Shown here in pieces: positions 1 to 10,839 of a stretch of 64,000 bases of DNA. The notes below the pieces were generated by a model. It worked only from the letters and a program-made list of their open reading frames with translations. It did no database searches and was not told where the DNA came from. Position 1 is the first letter of the stretch; every line of letters begins with the position of its first letter. Origin of the DNA: Hahella sp. CCB-MM4 (GTDB lineage: Bacteria; Pseudomonadota; Gammaproteobacteria; Pseudomonadales; Oleiphilaceae); contig NZ_MRYI01000004.1 of NCBI RefSeq assembly GCF_002260525.1, forward strand, positions 186,001 through 250,000, written 5' to 3'. The translations under genes and the position numbers were made by a program.

Positions 1-1
1 C

Positions 2-898
2 TCCGAAGAATATCGAATCCTGGGCAGACACCATGATGAGAAGCGCACAACAGGCTTCGAATACAACGGCGTTACTTTTGATCAGGACAGCTTTCATCTA
101 TTTGCCGGACTCTGCGCCGTTGACAACCCCAAGAATGTCGAAGAGATGATGCGGGCTCTCAAAGCACATGGCCAGCAATGCACCAGAATGGGCGCTTACA
201 AGCCGCGAACCAGCCCCTACACATTCCAAGGACACGGAAAAAACTGCCTTCCCTACGTCTTCGAACTGGCTGGCAAATATGACATCAAGGTGATTGCCAT
301 GGAAATCACCCACGAGAGCCATATTGAAGAAATCCATGAGGCTCTGGAGCAAACAGGAAACCCCACAGGTGTCATGCTTCAGATCGGCACCAGAAATACT
401 CAGAACTTCGAACTGTTAAAAGCGATTGGCAGACAGAAGCAATTTCCATCATTACTGAAACGCGGCTTCGGCATTACGCTGAACGAGTCATTAAATGCCG
501 CGGAGTATCTGGCAAGCGAAGGCAATGCCAATGTTGTTTTCTGCCTGCGGGGTATGAAAACTGAAGCCGGCAATCCACACCGAAATCTGGTGGATTTCGC
601 CCATGTGCCGGTAGTGAAGCGTCTGACCCGTATGCCGGTCTGTGTTGACCCCTCCCATTCAGTGGGCAATCATGACCGGGATCCCAGCGGCATACTTGAT
701 GTTATTCATGCCGCCGCGCAAGGCGTCATCTCTGGCGCCAACATGGTACTAATAGATTTCCACCCTCATCCGTCAGAAGCCTTTGTCGACGGACCACAGG
801 CATTAACCATCCCGGATCTCCCCAGATTCCTGGATGACATGGAGTTGTGCCGGGAAACCTATCTAAAAAGACAAAAGATTTATCAGACAGATCTGTGA
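2..898 (+). CDS. DAHP synthase-like protein (class I-beta fold), 5' partial
   Basis: The reading frame is open from base 2, so the gene starts upstream; about 298 residues are visible. It follows the class I-beta 3-deoxy-7-phosphoheptulonate synthase pattern, the first shikimate step joining phosphoenolpyruvate and erythrose 4-phosphate: MGAYKPRTSPYTFQG, then LQIGTRNTQNFELL, LLKRG, VDPSHSVG and the DGPQAL end. Several usually strict motifs differ. The metal-site GPCSVE is GLCAVD, the usual CERG is CLRG, and VEVHPDP is IDFHPHP. It may be a specialised paralogue or an enzyme acting on a related sugar phosphate. GDPD follows after 54 bp on the same strand. Family assignment is firm; the exact reaction is not. 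Confidence 0.8.
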   Translation, partial: SEEYRILGRHHDEKRTTGFEYNGVTFDQDSFHLFAGLCAVDNPKNVEEMMRALKAHGQQCTRMGAYKPRTSPYTFQGHGKNCLPYVFELAGKYDIKVIAMEITHESHIEEIHEALEQTGNPTGVMLQIGTRNTQNFELLKAIGRQKQFPSLLKRGFGITLNESLNAAEYLASEGNANVVFCLRGMKTEAGNPHRNLVDFAHVPVVKRLTRMPVCVDPSHSVGNHDRDPSGILDVIHAAAQGVISGANMVLIDFHPHPSEAFVDGPQALTIPDLPRFLDDMELCRETYLKRQKIYQTDL

Positions 899-952
899 TC
901 GATCTGAACAAAAAACCAAACACAGAATATTCATATCAGGAATAAGGGAATT

Positions 953-1699
953 ATGATCATTGTTGGTCATCGTGGAGCAAAAGCCGAAGCTCCGGAAAAC
1001 ACTGTCATCTCTTTTGCCAAAGCCTATGAAGCCGGCATCCGCTATTTTGAACTCGACGTCCAACTCAGTTTGGACGGCCAGCTGATTGTCATTCACGACA
1101 AGACAGTTGATAGAACCACCGGACAAACAGGTAAAATCGCAGACCTGAATGCGGACGAGTTAAGAGCTATGGACGCAGGCAAGCACATCCCCCCCTGGCA
1201 CGAATCTGCACCAATACCCCTGCTTTCGGAAATACTCGATGCTATTCCAGAGTTCAGATCAATTCAGTTTGAGGTCAAATCCGACACAAGAGCCCGGCTG
1301 AACACGCTCTGTAATCGTCTGGTCGAGCTTATTCAAAAGCGCCAGTTATTTGGCCGCTGTATCGTCACCAGTTCGAACACCTGGGTTCTGCAACAGATCA
1401 AACGCCTGAACAGCAGCATAGAAACAGGCTATGTGGGCCAGAGACGCTTCCCCAGCCCCGTACAGACCGCCGTTAAACATGGCTGCAGCCTGCTGGCCAT
1501 TTATCACAAACTGGTCGACAGCTCCGTCATGGAGGAATGTAAAAAAGCCGGACTGGAAGTTTCCACCTGGACTGTTAACACCATTCCTGAAATTCTTCAG
1601 CTACAAAAACTGGGAGTCCATAGCGTCATTACGGATTATCCCCAGCATGTCCTGAAGCATTTTCAGCAGCAGGAAAATCTTCCCTTTCACTTCCAGTGA
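953..1699 (+). CDS. Glycerophosphodiester phosphodiesterase family protein
   Basis: A 248-residue cytosolic GDPD of UgpQ type; no signal peptide. It would hydrolyse glycerophosphodiesters from phospholipid turnover to glycerol 3-phosphate and an alcohol. The N-terminal TIM-barrel motif HRGAKAEAPENT (residues 6-17) holds the catalytic His/Arg and a metal Glu. It is followed by FELDVQLSLDGQLIVIHD with the second Glu-x-Asp pair and the catalytic His, and near the C-terminus by STWTVN (the usual W-T-x-N) and a conserved VITDYP. The ATG at 953 is preceded by AAGGGAATT. The gene faces sthA tail to tail across a shared terminator, a neighbourhood also known in Pseudomonas. Confidence 0.9.
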   Translation: MIIVGHRGAKAEAPENTVISFAKAYEAGIRYFELDVQLSLDGQLIVIHDKTVDRTTGQTGKIADLNADELRAMDAGKHIPPWHESAPIPLLSEILDAIPEFRSIQFEVKSDTRARLNTLCNRLVELIQKRQLFGRCIVTSSNTWVLQQIKRLNSSIETGYVGQRRFPSPVQTAVKHGCSLLAIYHKLVDSSVMEECKKAGLEVSTWTVNTIPEILQLQKLGVHSVITDYPQHVLKHFQQQENLPFHFQ

Positions 1700-1725
1700 C
1701 AACCGTCCCGCAACAGCGAACAAAC

Positions 1726-1755
1726 AAAAAAGCCCGGCATCGCCGGGCTTTTTTA
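1726..1755. terminator. Bidirectional rho-independent terminator (GDPD / sthA)
   Basis: Perfect 8-bp stem AGCCCGGC/GCCGGGCT at 1731-1738 and 1742-1749 with a 3-nt loop, A-run before and T-run after. It can end transcription of the plus-strand GDPD gene and of the minus-strand sthA gene. Confidence 0.92.
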
Positions 1756-1768
1756 TGGCAAACACTGA

Positions 1769-3163
1769 CTAGAATATCCTGTTCAAACCATTCAATGCTG
1801 CCACACGGTAGGCTTCTGCCATCGTCGGATAGTTGAAAGTCGTATTCACGAAATATTCAATCGTGTTCAAATCACCGGGCTGACTCATGATGGCCTGGCC
1901 GATATGAACGATCTCTGAGGCCTGGTCACCAAAGCAGTGTATTCCCAGCAACTCTTTGGTTTCCCGGTGGAACAGGATCTTCAGCATACCGACGGTATCG
2001 CCGGTAATTTGCGCGCGAGCCAGATCTTTGAAGAATGCCTGACCAACCTCATAGGGGATCTGGGCATCGGTCAATTCCTCTTCGGTTTTACCAACGGAAC
2101 TGATTTCCGGAATCGTATATATGCCGGTAGGAACATCATTAACAAAACGGATGTAGTCGTCCTTCAAGATTTCCGCTGAGGCAGACCTCCCCTGGTCATA
2201 TGCAGCACTGGCAAGACTTGGCCACCCAATCACATCGCCTACGGCATAGATATTCGGCACGTCTGTTTTGTAGTGCTCATCAACCGTCAGCTGCCCCCTG
2301 GTATTAGGCTCCAATCCAACGTTTTCAAGACCCAACCGATCTGTATTACCGGTTCGCCCGTTGCACCACAGAAAGGCGTCAGCCCGAATTCGCTTACCAC
2401 TTTCCAGAGTCAATACAACCGAACGCTCATCGGCCACAACGGAAGAGTATTTTTCCTTGTGACGGACCAATACTCCGTTATCTCTCAAGTGATAGCTCAA
2501 GGCATCGGAAATTTCGCCATCCAGAAATGAAAGCAGTCGTTCGCCAGGATTTATAAGATCGACTTTAACCCCCAGCCCTACAAATATGGAGGCATATTCA
2601 CAACCGATGACACCTGCACCATAGATGATCATCGATCTGGGGGTGTGACTGAGCTTAAGAACGCTGTCACTGTTATAAATGCGTTGATGAGTAAAATCGA
2701 TATCTTCCGGCAGATAGGGCCTGGAGCCCGTGGCAATAATAATCTGCTGCGCACACAGGACTTCCTTCCCGTTACGGCCTCCCTGGACCTCCACCCGGTT
2801 ATGATCCAGAAAATAGGCTTTGCCTCGATAAAGATCCACACGGTTTCTGGCATAGAATCGAGTCCGAAGCTTGACCTGTTTCGCGATAACCCTTTCTGCA
2901 CTCTGCAACACCCGGGGAAATGAAAACCAGCGGGGCTCGCCGATATCCCGGAACATGGTGTTGGTATTAAATTGGATAATCTGCCTAACGGAGTGTCTTA
3001 GAGCTTTTGAAGGAATTGTCCCCATGTGGGTACAGTTTCCGCCCACCTGGAGCTTATCTTCGACCACAGCAACGCGCTTGCCATGTTTTGCGGCGTTCAT
3101 CGCCGCCCCTTCCCCCGCAGGCCCTGCGCCGATGACTACGACGTCATACTGGTGATCTGCCAT
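1769..3163 (-). CDS. sthA: Soluble pyridine nucleotide transhydrogenase
   Basis: A 464-residue cytosolic flavoprotein (E. coli SthA has 466) that moves reducing equivalents between NADPH and NAD+. FAD fold [10 protein letters not shown] lies near residue 14 and the NAD(P) fold [13 protein letters not shown] near 180; [15 protein letters not shown] closes the FAD site. The signature [17 protein letters not shown] has Thr where disulfide reductases carry the second redox Cys, which separates SthA from lipoamide dehydrogenases. The start is the ATG at 3163 (MADHQYD) behind GGGGAG; a TTG six bases upstream also opens the frame. It lies downstream of the nqr/apbE/nqrM group, so both NADH supply and NADH oxidation are coded here. 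Confidence 0.95.
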   Translation of the reverse strand: MADHQYDVVVIGAGPAGEGAAMNAAKHGKRVAVVEDKLQVGGNCTHMGTIPSKALRHSVRQIIQFNTNTMFRDIGEPRWFSFPRVLQSAERVIAKQVKLRTRFYARNRVDLYRGKAYFLDHNRVEVQGGRNGKEVLCAQQIIIATGSRPYLPEDIDFTHQRIYNSDSVLKLSHTPRSMIIYGAGVIGCEYASIFVGLGVKVDLINPGERLLSFLDGEISDALSYHLRDNGVLVRHKEKYSSVVADERSVVLTLESGKRIRADAFLWCNGRTGNTDRLGLENVGLEPNTRGQLTVDEHYKTDVPNIYAVGDVIGWPSLASAAYDQGRSASAEILKDDYIRFVNDVPTGIYTIPEISSVGKTEEELTDAQIPYEVGQAFFKDLARAQITGDTVGMLKILFHRETKELLGIHCFGDQASEIVHIGQAIMSQPGDLNTIEYFVNTTFNYPTMAEAYRVAALNGLNRIF

Positions 3164-3295
3164 CTTCAACCGGTCTCCCCTGGTAAATATTTATTCGTTA
3201 TTTGACTGGCACCGGCAGCGTCTATTTGAAAAGTGACCAGCTAAAAGATGCTTCGGGCCTTCATAGCCCAAAACCAGTCAGCAGCCACCGGTACT

Positions 3296-3345
3296 AAAAA
3301 CATCATCAGGGCGGATGAAGAGCTTTCACACTCGCCATCCGCCCT
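3296..3345 (-). terminator. Likely terminator of the nqr operon
   Basis: A perfect 10-bp inverted repeat, AGGGCGGATG at 3308-3317 and CATCCGCCCT at 3336-3345, with an 18-nt loop. On the minus strand it lies 13 nt after the nqrM stop and is followed, after GATG ATG, by a T-run (A-run 3296-3300 on plus). The wide loop and the gap to the T-run make it less canonical. Confidence 0.6.
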
Positions 3346-3358
3346 CACCTGTATGGGC

Positions 3359-3601
3359 CTAGTGATTGGAACCCATAGCGTCATAGCCCAGGTCTTTACC
3401 CTGGGCCTTCTTTTTGGCCTTTTCCACCTCAGTTTCACAAACCGACTTATCACCTTTGCAGATATCACAGGCGACATCCATCCCTAGAGCGCTCATTCCT
3501 CCACAGGATCCAGATATCGGTTTGCGTCCCATGATGACGCCGATTGCCATCGCAGCAACCAGAACCAGCATGACCCCAAGGACAATTAGAAACATTTGCA
3601 T
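3359..3601 (-). CDS. nqrM: Na+-NQR maturation protein NqrM
   Basis: An 80-residue protein of the NqrM (former DUF539) family, needed for iron delivery to the membrane Cys cluster of NqrD/NqrE. One transmembrane helix (residues 4-24) is followed by GRKPISGSCGG, the family signature, and Cys residues at 33, 45, 48 and 55. The start is fixed by AAGGAG seven bases before the ATG at 3601; that Shine-Dalgarno covers the apbE stop, so the two genes are translationally close. A longer reading from 3667 would overlap apbE and has no support. The C-terminal tail (EVEKAKKKAQGKDLGYDAMG) is charged and longer than in Vibrio. Confidence 0.9.
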   Translation of the reverse strand: MQMFLIVLGVMLVLVAAMAIGVIMGRKPISGSCGGMSALGMDVACDICKGDKSVCETEVEKAKKKAQGKDLGYDAMGSNH

Positions 3602-3605
3602 GACC

Positions 3606-4694
3606 TTACTCCTTTGGCATCCCCGTAAGTTTCTTGAAACCGGGTGTCGCCAATTCTTTAAATCCACTGCCGTCCTTTACCAGGAACAGTACTGCCATAT
3701 TCTGTTTGACAGCAACCTCAAAGCCTTGTTCCTCACCAAGCACCATCATCGCTGTGGCCCAGGCATCTGCATATCCAACGCTGGGGTCCAGAACCGTCAC
3801 TGACGCCAGACTGTGCTTTATCGGCCTCCCTGTCCGCGGATCGATCGTATGGGAATATCGGATACCGCCCTCTTCGTAGAAATTACGATAATCTCCGGAC
3901 GTGGCCATCCCCATATCTTCCAATTCTAACACGTCCTGCACGCGACGCTCCCCAACCACAGGAGACTCAACGGCAATCCGCCATTTGCTTCCGTCCGGCT
4001 TCACTCCCTTGGTCCTGACCTCGCCACCCACTTCGACCATATAGCCTTTAATGCCAAGTGACTCCAGATAGAGTGCCACACGATCTACCGCATAGCCTTT
4101 TGCTACGGCCGAGAGATCCACATATACGGGCGTATTCTTCCTGATCTTCTGGCTTGCGGTATCGAGCTCCAGAACATCAAATCCAACCTCTGACAACGCT
4201 TTGGCTATGTCTTGATCCGATGGGACCTGAGTCGGCTTGTATTGGGGACCGAATCCCCACATATTGACCAACTTGCCTACGGTAACATCAAAAGCTCCGC
4301 CAGACTTCTGACTCACCTCATGGGCGATATCAAAAACCTCTGTGGTCGGCTTGGAAAGCGCAAACCAGACATCCGGTTCAGATTGGTTGAATCGACTGAG
4401 TTCGGATTCAGGCTTATAGGTGGACATCAGTAAATCCACCTCCTGCAGCTTACTCAAGATGCCACTGCTTACCTCTTCGGTATCAGCATCTAGCCCTTCG
4501 TCGCTCCATTTTACGTGGTACCAGGTACCCATGATCTGGCCCTGCGACGCCTGCAGCTCAGGACCTAAAAAAGAACAACCCGCGGCAACCAGAACGCTTA
4601 GTAGAAGCGTTAAAACTGCAGCGGGCCTGAGAGAAAAACAGTGCAGAATGAACTGCACTGTTTTTTGATTTTTAAGATCAGCCACCAAAGTCAT
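3606..4694 (-). CDS. apbE: FAD:protein FMN transferase ApbE
   Basis: Periplasmic flavin transferase that links FMN covalently to Thr/Ser residues of NqrB and NqrC. A lipoprotein signal ([18 protein letters not shown]) puts the mature N-terminal Cys on the membrane outer face. The mature part shows [23 protein letters not shown], the KGYAVD motif, [20 protein letters not shown] and the Mg-binding [12 protein letters not shown]. The first ATG (4694) overlaps the end of nqrF by 17 bp and gives an unusually long segment before the signal peptide; a GTG at 4658 gives a normal n-region but sits inside a hairpin. Placed between nqrF and nqrM, as in many Nqr operons. Confidence 0.93.
   Translation of the reverse strand: MTLVADLKNQKTVQFILHCFSLRPAAVLTLLLSVLVAAGCSFLGPELQASQGQIMGTWYHVKWSDEGLDADTEEVSSGILSKLQEVDLLMSTYKPESELSRFNQSEPDVWFALSKPTTEVFDIAHEVSQKSGGAFDVTVGKLVNMWGFGPQYKPTQVPSDQDIAKALSEVGFDVLELDTASQKIRKNTPVYVDLSAVAKGYAVDRVALYLESLGIKGYMVEVGGEVRTKGVKPDGSKWRIAVESPVVGERRVQDVLELEDMGMATSGDYRNFYEEGGIRYSHTIDPRTGRPIKHSLASVTVLDPSVGYADAWATAMMVLGEEQGFEVAVKQNMAVLFLVKDGSGFKELATPGFKKLTGMPKE
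4634..4666 (-). terminator. Intra-operon hairpin between nqrF and the apbE signal peptide
   Basis: Perfect stem AAAAACAGTGCAG/CTGCACTGTTTTT (4634-4646 and 4653-4665) with a 6-nt loop, 12 nt after the nqrF stop on the minus strand and followed by TTTTTCTCTC. It looks like a rho-independent terminator or attenuator that could lower apbE-nqrM expression relative to nqrA-F. It overlaps the 5' end of the apbE frame. Confidence 0.6.
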
Positions 4695-5904
4695 CAAGCA
4701 GAATATTCTCGTCTTCAACACCAAGATCTTTCAGCATTTTGATAACCGCAGCGTTCATCATTGGGGGTCCACACATGTAGAACTCACAGTCTTCAGGAGC
4801 CGGGTGGTCCCTCAGGTAGTTCTCGTAAAGCACATTGTGGATGAACCCGGTATAACCTTCCCAGTTGTCCTCAGGCATTGGATCAGACAACGCCACATGC
4901 CAGACAAAGTTATCGTTGGTTTCTGCCAGGCCGTCAAAGTCCTCAACGTAGAACATTTCCCGGCGGCTTCTCGCACCGTACCAGAACGACATCTTACGAT
5001 CAGTTCCGATCCGCTTGAGCTGGTCAAAGATATGAGCACGCATAGGAGCCATACCTGCACCACCACCGACGAATACCATTTCGGCATTTGTCTCTTTGGC
5101 AAAAAACTCACCAAATGGACCGTATACAGTGACCTTATCTCCCGGCTTGAGAGAAAACACCCAGGAAGACATTTGTCCTGGCGGGAAGTTGGTTCCTGGA
5201 GGCGGAGTCGCGATACGGATGTTGAACTTCAACACGCCGCGCTCTTCCGGATAGTTGGCCATGGAGTATGCACGAATAACAGGCTCCTTAACCACAGAAC
5301 GGAAGCGCCACAGATTATGCTTGTCCCAGTCCTCACGGAACTTCTCTTCAATTTCAAATTGATCGAAGCTGACATCGTATGGAGGTGTTTCCAGCTGCAC
5401 ATATCCACCGGCACGGAAGTCAACAACCTCACCATCCGGCAGCTTAAGTACCAGCTCTTTGATAAATGTGGCCACGTTGTGGTTGGACACCACCTCGCAT
5501 TCCCATTTTTTAACACCAAAGACTTCTTCAGGTACTTCGATTTTCATGTCCTGCTTAACAGCTACCTGACAGGACAAACGCCAGCCTTCGCGCTCCTCGC
5601 GACGGGTAAAGTGCGCTTTTTCAGTAGGCAGCATACTACCGCCACCTTCCAGCACCTTACATTTACACTGAGCACAGCTTCCGCCGCCGCCACAGGCTGA
5701 AGACAGGAATACACCTTCGCCGGCCAGTGTCTGCAGCAGCTTGCCACCTGCTGGGGTTTTAATTGTATGCTCAGGATCTTCATTGACCTCAATCGTGACA
5801 TCACCTGAGCTCACCAAGCGCGCTCTGGCCGCAAGAATCACCGCGACGAGCGACAGCACGATGACGGTAAACATCACCACGCCGAGTATGATTTCAGTAT
5901 TCAT
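4678..5904 (-). CDS. nqrF: Na+-NQR subunit F (NADH-oxidising subunit)
   Basis: A 408-residue subunit (Vibrio NqrF 407) that takes electrons from NADH into the sodium pump. Order of parts: one N-terminal membrane helix (5-27); a plant-type 2Fe-2S ferredoxin domain with Cys 71, 77, 80 and 112 ([11 protein letters not shown] and LSCQ); an FAD-binding domain with [11 protein letters not shown] and [14 protein letters not shown]; and an NADH domain with [16 protein letters not shown] and the end motif [14 protein letters not shown]. All cofactor residues are intact. It is the last subunit gene of nqrABCDEF, 32 bp after nqrE. Confidence 0.97.
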   Translation of the reverse strand: MNTEIILGVVMFTVIVLSLVAVILAARARLVSSGDVTIEVNEDPEHTIKTPAGGKLLQTLAGEGVFLSSACGGGGSCAQCKCKVLEGGGSMLPTEKAHFTRREEREGWRLSCQVAVKQDMKIEVPEEVFGVKKWECEVVSNHNVATFIKELVLKLPDGEVVDFRAGGYVQLETPPYDVSFDQFEIEEKFREDWDKHNLWRFRSVVKEPVIRAYSMANYPEERGVLKFNIRIATPPPGTNFPPGQMSSWVFSLKPGDKVTVYGPFGEFFAKETNAEMVFVGGGAGMAPMRAHIFDQLKRIGTDRKMSFWYGARSRREMFYVEDFDGLAETNDNFVWHVALSDPMPEDNWEGYTGFIHNVLYENYLRDHPAPEDCEFYMCGPPMMNAAVIKMLKDLGVEDENILLDDFGG

Positions 5905-5936
5905 TCGTTTCTACCTTCTTCGTGAACTGCTCGTTG

Positions 5937-6548
5937 TTATAGCGAAATGCCAGAGAAGGACATAAAGCCCAAGGACATCAGTCCCACAGTGATAAATGTG
6001 ATACCCAGGCCACGCAGACCTTCTGGCACATCACTGTACTTCAGCTTTTCACGAATACCGGCCAACGCAATGATCGCCAGCGCCCAGCCCAGACCCGCAC
6101 CGAAACCGTATACAACGCTCTCACCAAAGGTGTAGTCCCTTTCCACCATGAACAGTGACGCTCCCATGATGGCGCAGTTCACTGTAATCAGAGGCAGGAA
6201 GACACCCAAGGCGTTGTATAGTGCCGGGAAATATTTATCCAGGACCATTTCGAGTATCTGCACTATCGCAGCGATAACGCCAATATAGGTCAACAAACCA
6301 AGGAAGCTGAGATCAACATTTGGATATCCAGCCCAAGCCAGAGCTCCCTCACGCAGCAGAGAGTTATAAATCAGGTTATTAACAGGAACCGTCACTGCCA
6401 GAACAACCACGACAGCGATCCCCAGACCAATAGCCGCTTCCATCTTCTTGGACAGAGCTAAAAAGGTACACATACCCAGGAAGAAGGCCAGCGCCATGTT
6501 TTCAACGAAGACAGCCTTAACCAGAAGGCTGATATAATGCTCTAACAT
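5937..6548 (-). CDS. nqrE: Na+-NQR subunit E
   Basis: A 203-residue protein with six membrane helices, forming with NqrD an inverted pair that holds an iron-sulfur centre within the membrane and passes electrons from NqrF to NqrC. The two half-site Cys are visible in [12 protein letters not shown] and [14 protein letters not shown]. The family-typical [19 protein letters not shown] follows. It starts 2 bp after the nqrD stop, so translation is coupled. Confidence 0.97.
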   Translation of the reverse strand: MLEHYISLLVKAVFVENMALAFFLGMCTFLALSKKMEAAIGLGIAVVVVLAVTVPVNNLIYNSLLREGALAWAGYPNVDLSFLGLLTYIGVIAAIVQILEMVLDKYFPALYNALGVFLPLITVNCAIMGASLFMVERDYTFGESVVYGFGAGLGWALAIIALAGIREKLKYSDVPEGLRGLGITFITVGLMSLGFMSFSGISL

Positions 6549-6550
6549 GA

Positions 6551-7216
6551 TTAAAAGGCCTCCTTGACTTTATGTGCAGACAACTTGAATTCCGCACTTT
6601 CAACCTGGTCTTTCTTCCAGCTTCTCAGTCCCCAGATAATCAATCCGATGATAAAGAAAGCACTCGGGGGTAACAGCAGCAGGCCGTTTGGCTGGTACCA
6701 GCCACCGTTAGCCACGGTAGGAAAGATCACGACACCGAACAGCTTGCCTGCTCCAAACAGCTCACGAATGGTGGCAACGGTAATCAACATGGTTGAATAA
6801 CCCGCACCATTTCCGATGCCGTCGAGGAAGCTCAAAACCGGTCCGTTTTGCATGGCAAACGCTTCTGCGCGCCCCATAACGATACAGTTGGTAATGATCA
6901 GACCGACAAACACCGACAGCTGCTTGCTCACTTCATAGGCGTATGCACGAAGAATCTGATCCACCACGATTACCAGAGAGGCAATAATGGTCATCTGCAC
7001 AATAATCCGGATACTGCTCGGAATCTGACTACGAATCAAAGCGATCGAAAAACTGGAAAATGCTGTTACCAGCGATACAGCCAATCCCATAACAATTGAC
7101 AGCTGCAAACTGGTTGTCACCGCCAGCGCGGAACAAATACCAAGAATTTGAAGCGCTATGGGGTTGTTGGATAATATCGGCTCAAGAAGAACCTTCTTTG
7201 GCGTCACATCAGACAT
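6551..7216 (-). CDS. nqrD: Na+-NQR subunit D
   Basis: A 221-residue membrane protein, partner of NqrE and homologous to it. The Cys pair for the shared iron-sulfur centre lies in [13 protein letters not shown] and [15 protein letters not shown]. The N-terminal [20 protein letters not shown] is characteristic. It overlaps the end of nqrC by 8 bp. The C-terminal tail after the last helix ([23 protein letters not shown]) is a little longer than in Vibrio. Confidence 0.97.
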   Translation of the reverse strand: MSDVTPKKVLLEPILSNNPIALQILGICSALAVTTSLQLSIVMGLAVSLVTAFSSFSIALIRSQIPSSIRIIVQMTIIASLVIVVDQILRAYAYEVSKQLSVFVGLIITNCIVMGRAEAFAMQNGPVLSFLDGIGNGAGYSTMLITVATIRELFGAGKLFGVVIFPTVANGGWYQPNGLLLLPPSAFFIIGLIIWGLRSWKKDQVESAEFKLSAHKVKEAF

Positions 7217-8018
7217 TTCCTGCCTCCCCAGATCTCACTCGATCCAAATAAGTTTTAAAACCTTCCTCACCTAACCAGTATTGCAGCAGGTTCTGCACAC
7301 CACGACTGGTCAGACTGGCTCCTGAAAGAGCGTCAACGGAATATTTGGCGTCCGCGGCTTCAGGATTGACACCACCCTTAACCAATCTGACAACTGCCTC
7401 ACCGTTTTCGTTATAAACTTCTTTGCCTGGCCACTGAGCTTTCCAATTAGGATTGTCCACTTCGCCACCCAGCCCTGGAGTTTCGCCGTGCTCATAGAAA
7501 CCAAGCCCAACAACGGTATCAGCGTCGCCTTTCAAGGCCAGGAATCCATACAGGGTTGACCACAGACCGTAGCCACGCACCGGAAGGATCACCCTGGAGA
7601 TTTCATCGCCTTCTGTAACTATGTACACCTTGGCGTATTTCTCGCGGCGCTTGATGCTTGCCTGATCTTCGGCGGAAGTCAGAACTCGGGAAGTATCCGG
7701 ATTCTGAGCCACTTTCTTCTGGTCAAATGCTTCCATGGAAGCAAAACCTGCTGCTGACGGCTCAACGTACTCGCCAGTATCCAGGTCGACCAGTTTAGGC
7801 GTGATTTGAGCGAATTTTTCCTCAATTTCCTGCTTGGTAGGCGCAGCACTCAACATGCCTGCGGCACGGAGAATGTTTTCCTTGAGGTTAAGCGTCTTGT
7901 TCTGAACCTGTACAGGCTTCAGGATCACGACGGAAGCTGAAACGATGACCGAGCAGACTACACAGAGAGCCAGTGCAACGGTAACAATTTTTTGAATGGA
8001 ATCATTAGACTTAGACAC
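7209..8018 (-). CDS. nqrC: Na+-NQR subunit C (covalent FMN subunit)
   Basis: A 269-residue subunit with one N-terminal membrane anchor (10-33) and a periplasmic FMN-binding domain. The flavinylation motif reads DALSGAS-L-T: the acceptor position, Thr in well-studied NqrC (SGAT), is Ser235 here (codon AGT at 7316-7314). ApbE can in principle esterify Ser, so the subunit is probably functional. [14 protein letters not shown] and [14 protein letters not shown] are the other conserved blocks. Start codon is GTG at 8018, overlapping the nqrB end by 8 bp; the gene also overlaps nqrD, indicating tight coupling. Confidence 0.96.
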   Translation of the reverse strand: MSKSNDSIQKIVTVALALCVVCSVIVSASVVILKPVQVQNKTLNLKENILRAAGMLSAAPTKQEIEEKFAQITPKLVDLDTGEYVEPSAAGFASMEAFDQKKVAQNPDTSRVLTSAEDQASIKRREKYAKVYIVTEGDEISRVILPVRGYGLWSTLYGFLALKGDADTVVGLGFYEHGETPGLGGEVDNPNWKAQWPGKEVYNENGEAVVRLVKGGVNPEAADAKYSVDALSGASLTSRGVQNLLQYWLGEEGFKTYLDRVRSGEAGNV

Positions 8019-9210
8019 GCGCCAGCCTCCTCTTCACATTTGCCTGCACCACAATGTGATCGATAAATGGAGCAAACAGGTTGGCAAACAAGATTGCAAG
8101 CATAATGCCCTCTGGGAATGCCGGGTTAACAACCCGAATCAGAACAGTCATCACACCTACCAGTGCACCAAACGCCCACTTTCCAGCATCCGTCATGGAC
8201 GCAGATACCGGATCAGTGGCCATGAACATCATACCGAAAGCAAAACCACCCATAACGAAATGGTAATGCGCCGGAACACTGAACATGTAGTTTGTGTCAG
8301 ACCCGATCATATTGAAAAGAGTTGCCGTCGCAGCCATACCTACGATAACACCGGCCACAATACGCCAGGAGGCGATTCGCATAATCAGCAGTACAGCACC
8401 ACCAATCAACACAGCCAGAGTTGAGGTTTCACCTACACTACCTTGCTGGAAGCCCAGGAACATGTCCATCCAGGAAATACTTTCCTTGATCGCGTCCATT
8501 CCTCCTGCAGCGGCTACACTCAATGGAGTTGCACCACTGAAACCGTCCACAGCCGTCCATACCGCATCACCGGAAATCTGAGCTGGATAGGCAAAGTAGA
8601 GGAAGGCACGACCAGTCAATGCAGGGTTCAGGAAGTTTTTGCCGGTTCCGCCAAATACTTCTTTACCAATCACCACACCGAACGAAATACCCAGTGCCAC
8701 CTGCCACAAAGGAATGGTGGGAGGACAAATCAGAGCAAAAAGGATAGAAGTAACAAAGAAGCCTTCATTCACTTCATGACGACGAATGGTGGCAAACAGG
8801 ACTTCCCAGAATCCACCTACCACAAAGGTCACGAAATAAATGGGAAGGAAGTAGGCCGCCCCGTATATAAAGTTATCCCAAATACTGCCGGGATCGTTAC
8901 CAGCCAGCGCGGCAATAATGGCATTTCTCCAGCCATCATCCATTGCCAGGCCGTTCTGCATCAGGAATGTATTCGCCTGAAGACCGACGTTGTACATTCC
9001 GAAGAACATGGCAGGAAACACACAAAACCATACGGTGATCATGATCCGCTTAAGATCCACTCCGTCACGCACATGGGTATTGGCTGTTGCTACCTTGCCA
9101 GGTGTGTAAAAGATGGTATCCACGGCTTCGTACAGCGCATACCATTTTTCGTATTTACCGCCCTTCTCAAAGTTCGGTTCGATTTTATCCAAAAACGCTC
9201 TTAAGCCCAT
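8011..9210 (-). CDS. nqrB: Na+-NQR subunit B (covalent FMN and riboflavin subunit)
   Basis: A 399-residue membrane subunit with about ten helices. It carries covalent FMN on Thr228 in FSGATPLS, binds riboflavin and forms the quinone and sodium path together with NqrD/E. Other conserved stretches: [53 protein letters not shown] and [13 protein letters not shown]. The start is 3 bp after the nqrA stop. Nothing is missing compared with the family. Confidence 0.97.
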   Translation of the reverse strand: MGLRAFLDKIEPNFEKGGKYEKWYALYEAVDTIFYTPGKVATANTHVRDGVDLKRIMITVWFCVFPAMFFGMYNVGLQANTFLMQNGLAMDDGWRNAIIAALAGNDPGSIWDNFIYGAAYFLPIYFVTFVVGGFWEVLFATIRRHEVNEGFFVTSILFALICPPTIPLWQVALGISFGVVIGKEVFGGTGKNFLNPALTGRAFLYFAYPAQISGDAVWTAVDGFSGATPLSVAAAGGMDAIKESISWMDMFLGFQQGSVGETSTLAVLIGGAVLLIMRIASWRIVAGVIVGMAATATLFNMIGSDTNYMFSVPAHYHFVMGGFAFGMMFMATDPVSASMTDAGKWAFGALVGVMTVLIRVVNPAFPEGIMLAILFANLFAPFIDHIVVQANVKRRLARV

Positions 9211-9213
9211 GTC

Positions 9214-10560
<1,347 letters not shown>

Positions 10561-10696
10561 CTAATCATCAGAGTAAATTTTCTGGCCACCGCTGGTGCGA
10601 GATTTCTAAGAACGCAGACGCGAACATTTTGAAGAAAGGATGGAAGTTCCTTGAATAACAAGGAGTGCACGGGTTAGCCAACCAAAAAACGCAGTA

Positions 10697-10702
10697 ATTA
10701 TA
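10697..10702 (-). promoter_or_regulatory. Possible -10 box of the nqr promoter
   Basis: On the minus strand a perfect TATAAT (10702 to 10697) lies about 146 bp before nqrA. No good -35 box is found at 16-18 bp, so this is a suggestion only. The transcript leader would contain a small hairpin TCCTTG/CAAGGA. Confidence 0.35.
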
Positions 10703-10792
10703 GAGACCGAAGTGCCTTTTTTCTACACCGCAGAGAGGGCGATTAGTCTTTTATTTTTAATATTGGCTAATACTAAAGTCTAAGAGAGGGGC

Positions 10793-10823
10793 AAAATGGC
10801 GGCACCAGACAAGGTACCGCCAC
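10793..10823 (-). terminator. Probable terminator after gap
   Basis: Imperfect stem TGGCGGCACC (10797-10806) with GGTACCGCCA (10814-10823), 17 bp after the gap stop on the minus strand, followed by ATTTTG. One mismatch in the stem and a short T-run make it moderate. Confidence 0.5.
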
Positions 10824-10839
10824 ATTCAGAAAAGATGAA

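Noticed and set aside
4804-5700. 298-codon plus-strand frame opposite nqrF
   Set aside because: It is the antisense shadow of nqrF, whose product is fully conserved with all cofactor motifs; the shadow has no family motif and no ribosome site.
8443-9204. 253-codon plus-strand frame opposite nqrB
   Set aside because: Antisense shadow of a strongly conserved membrane subunit; low-quality composition rich in His, Gln and Arg.
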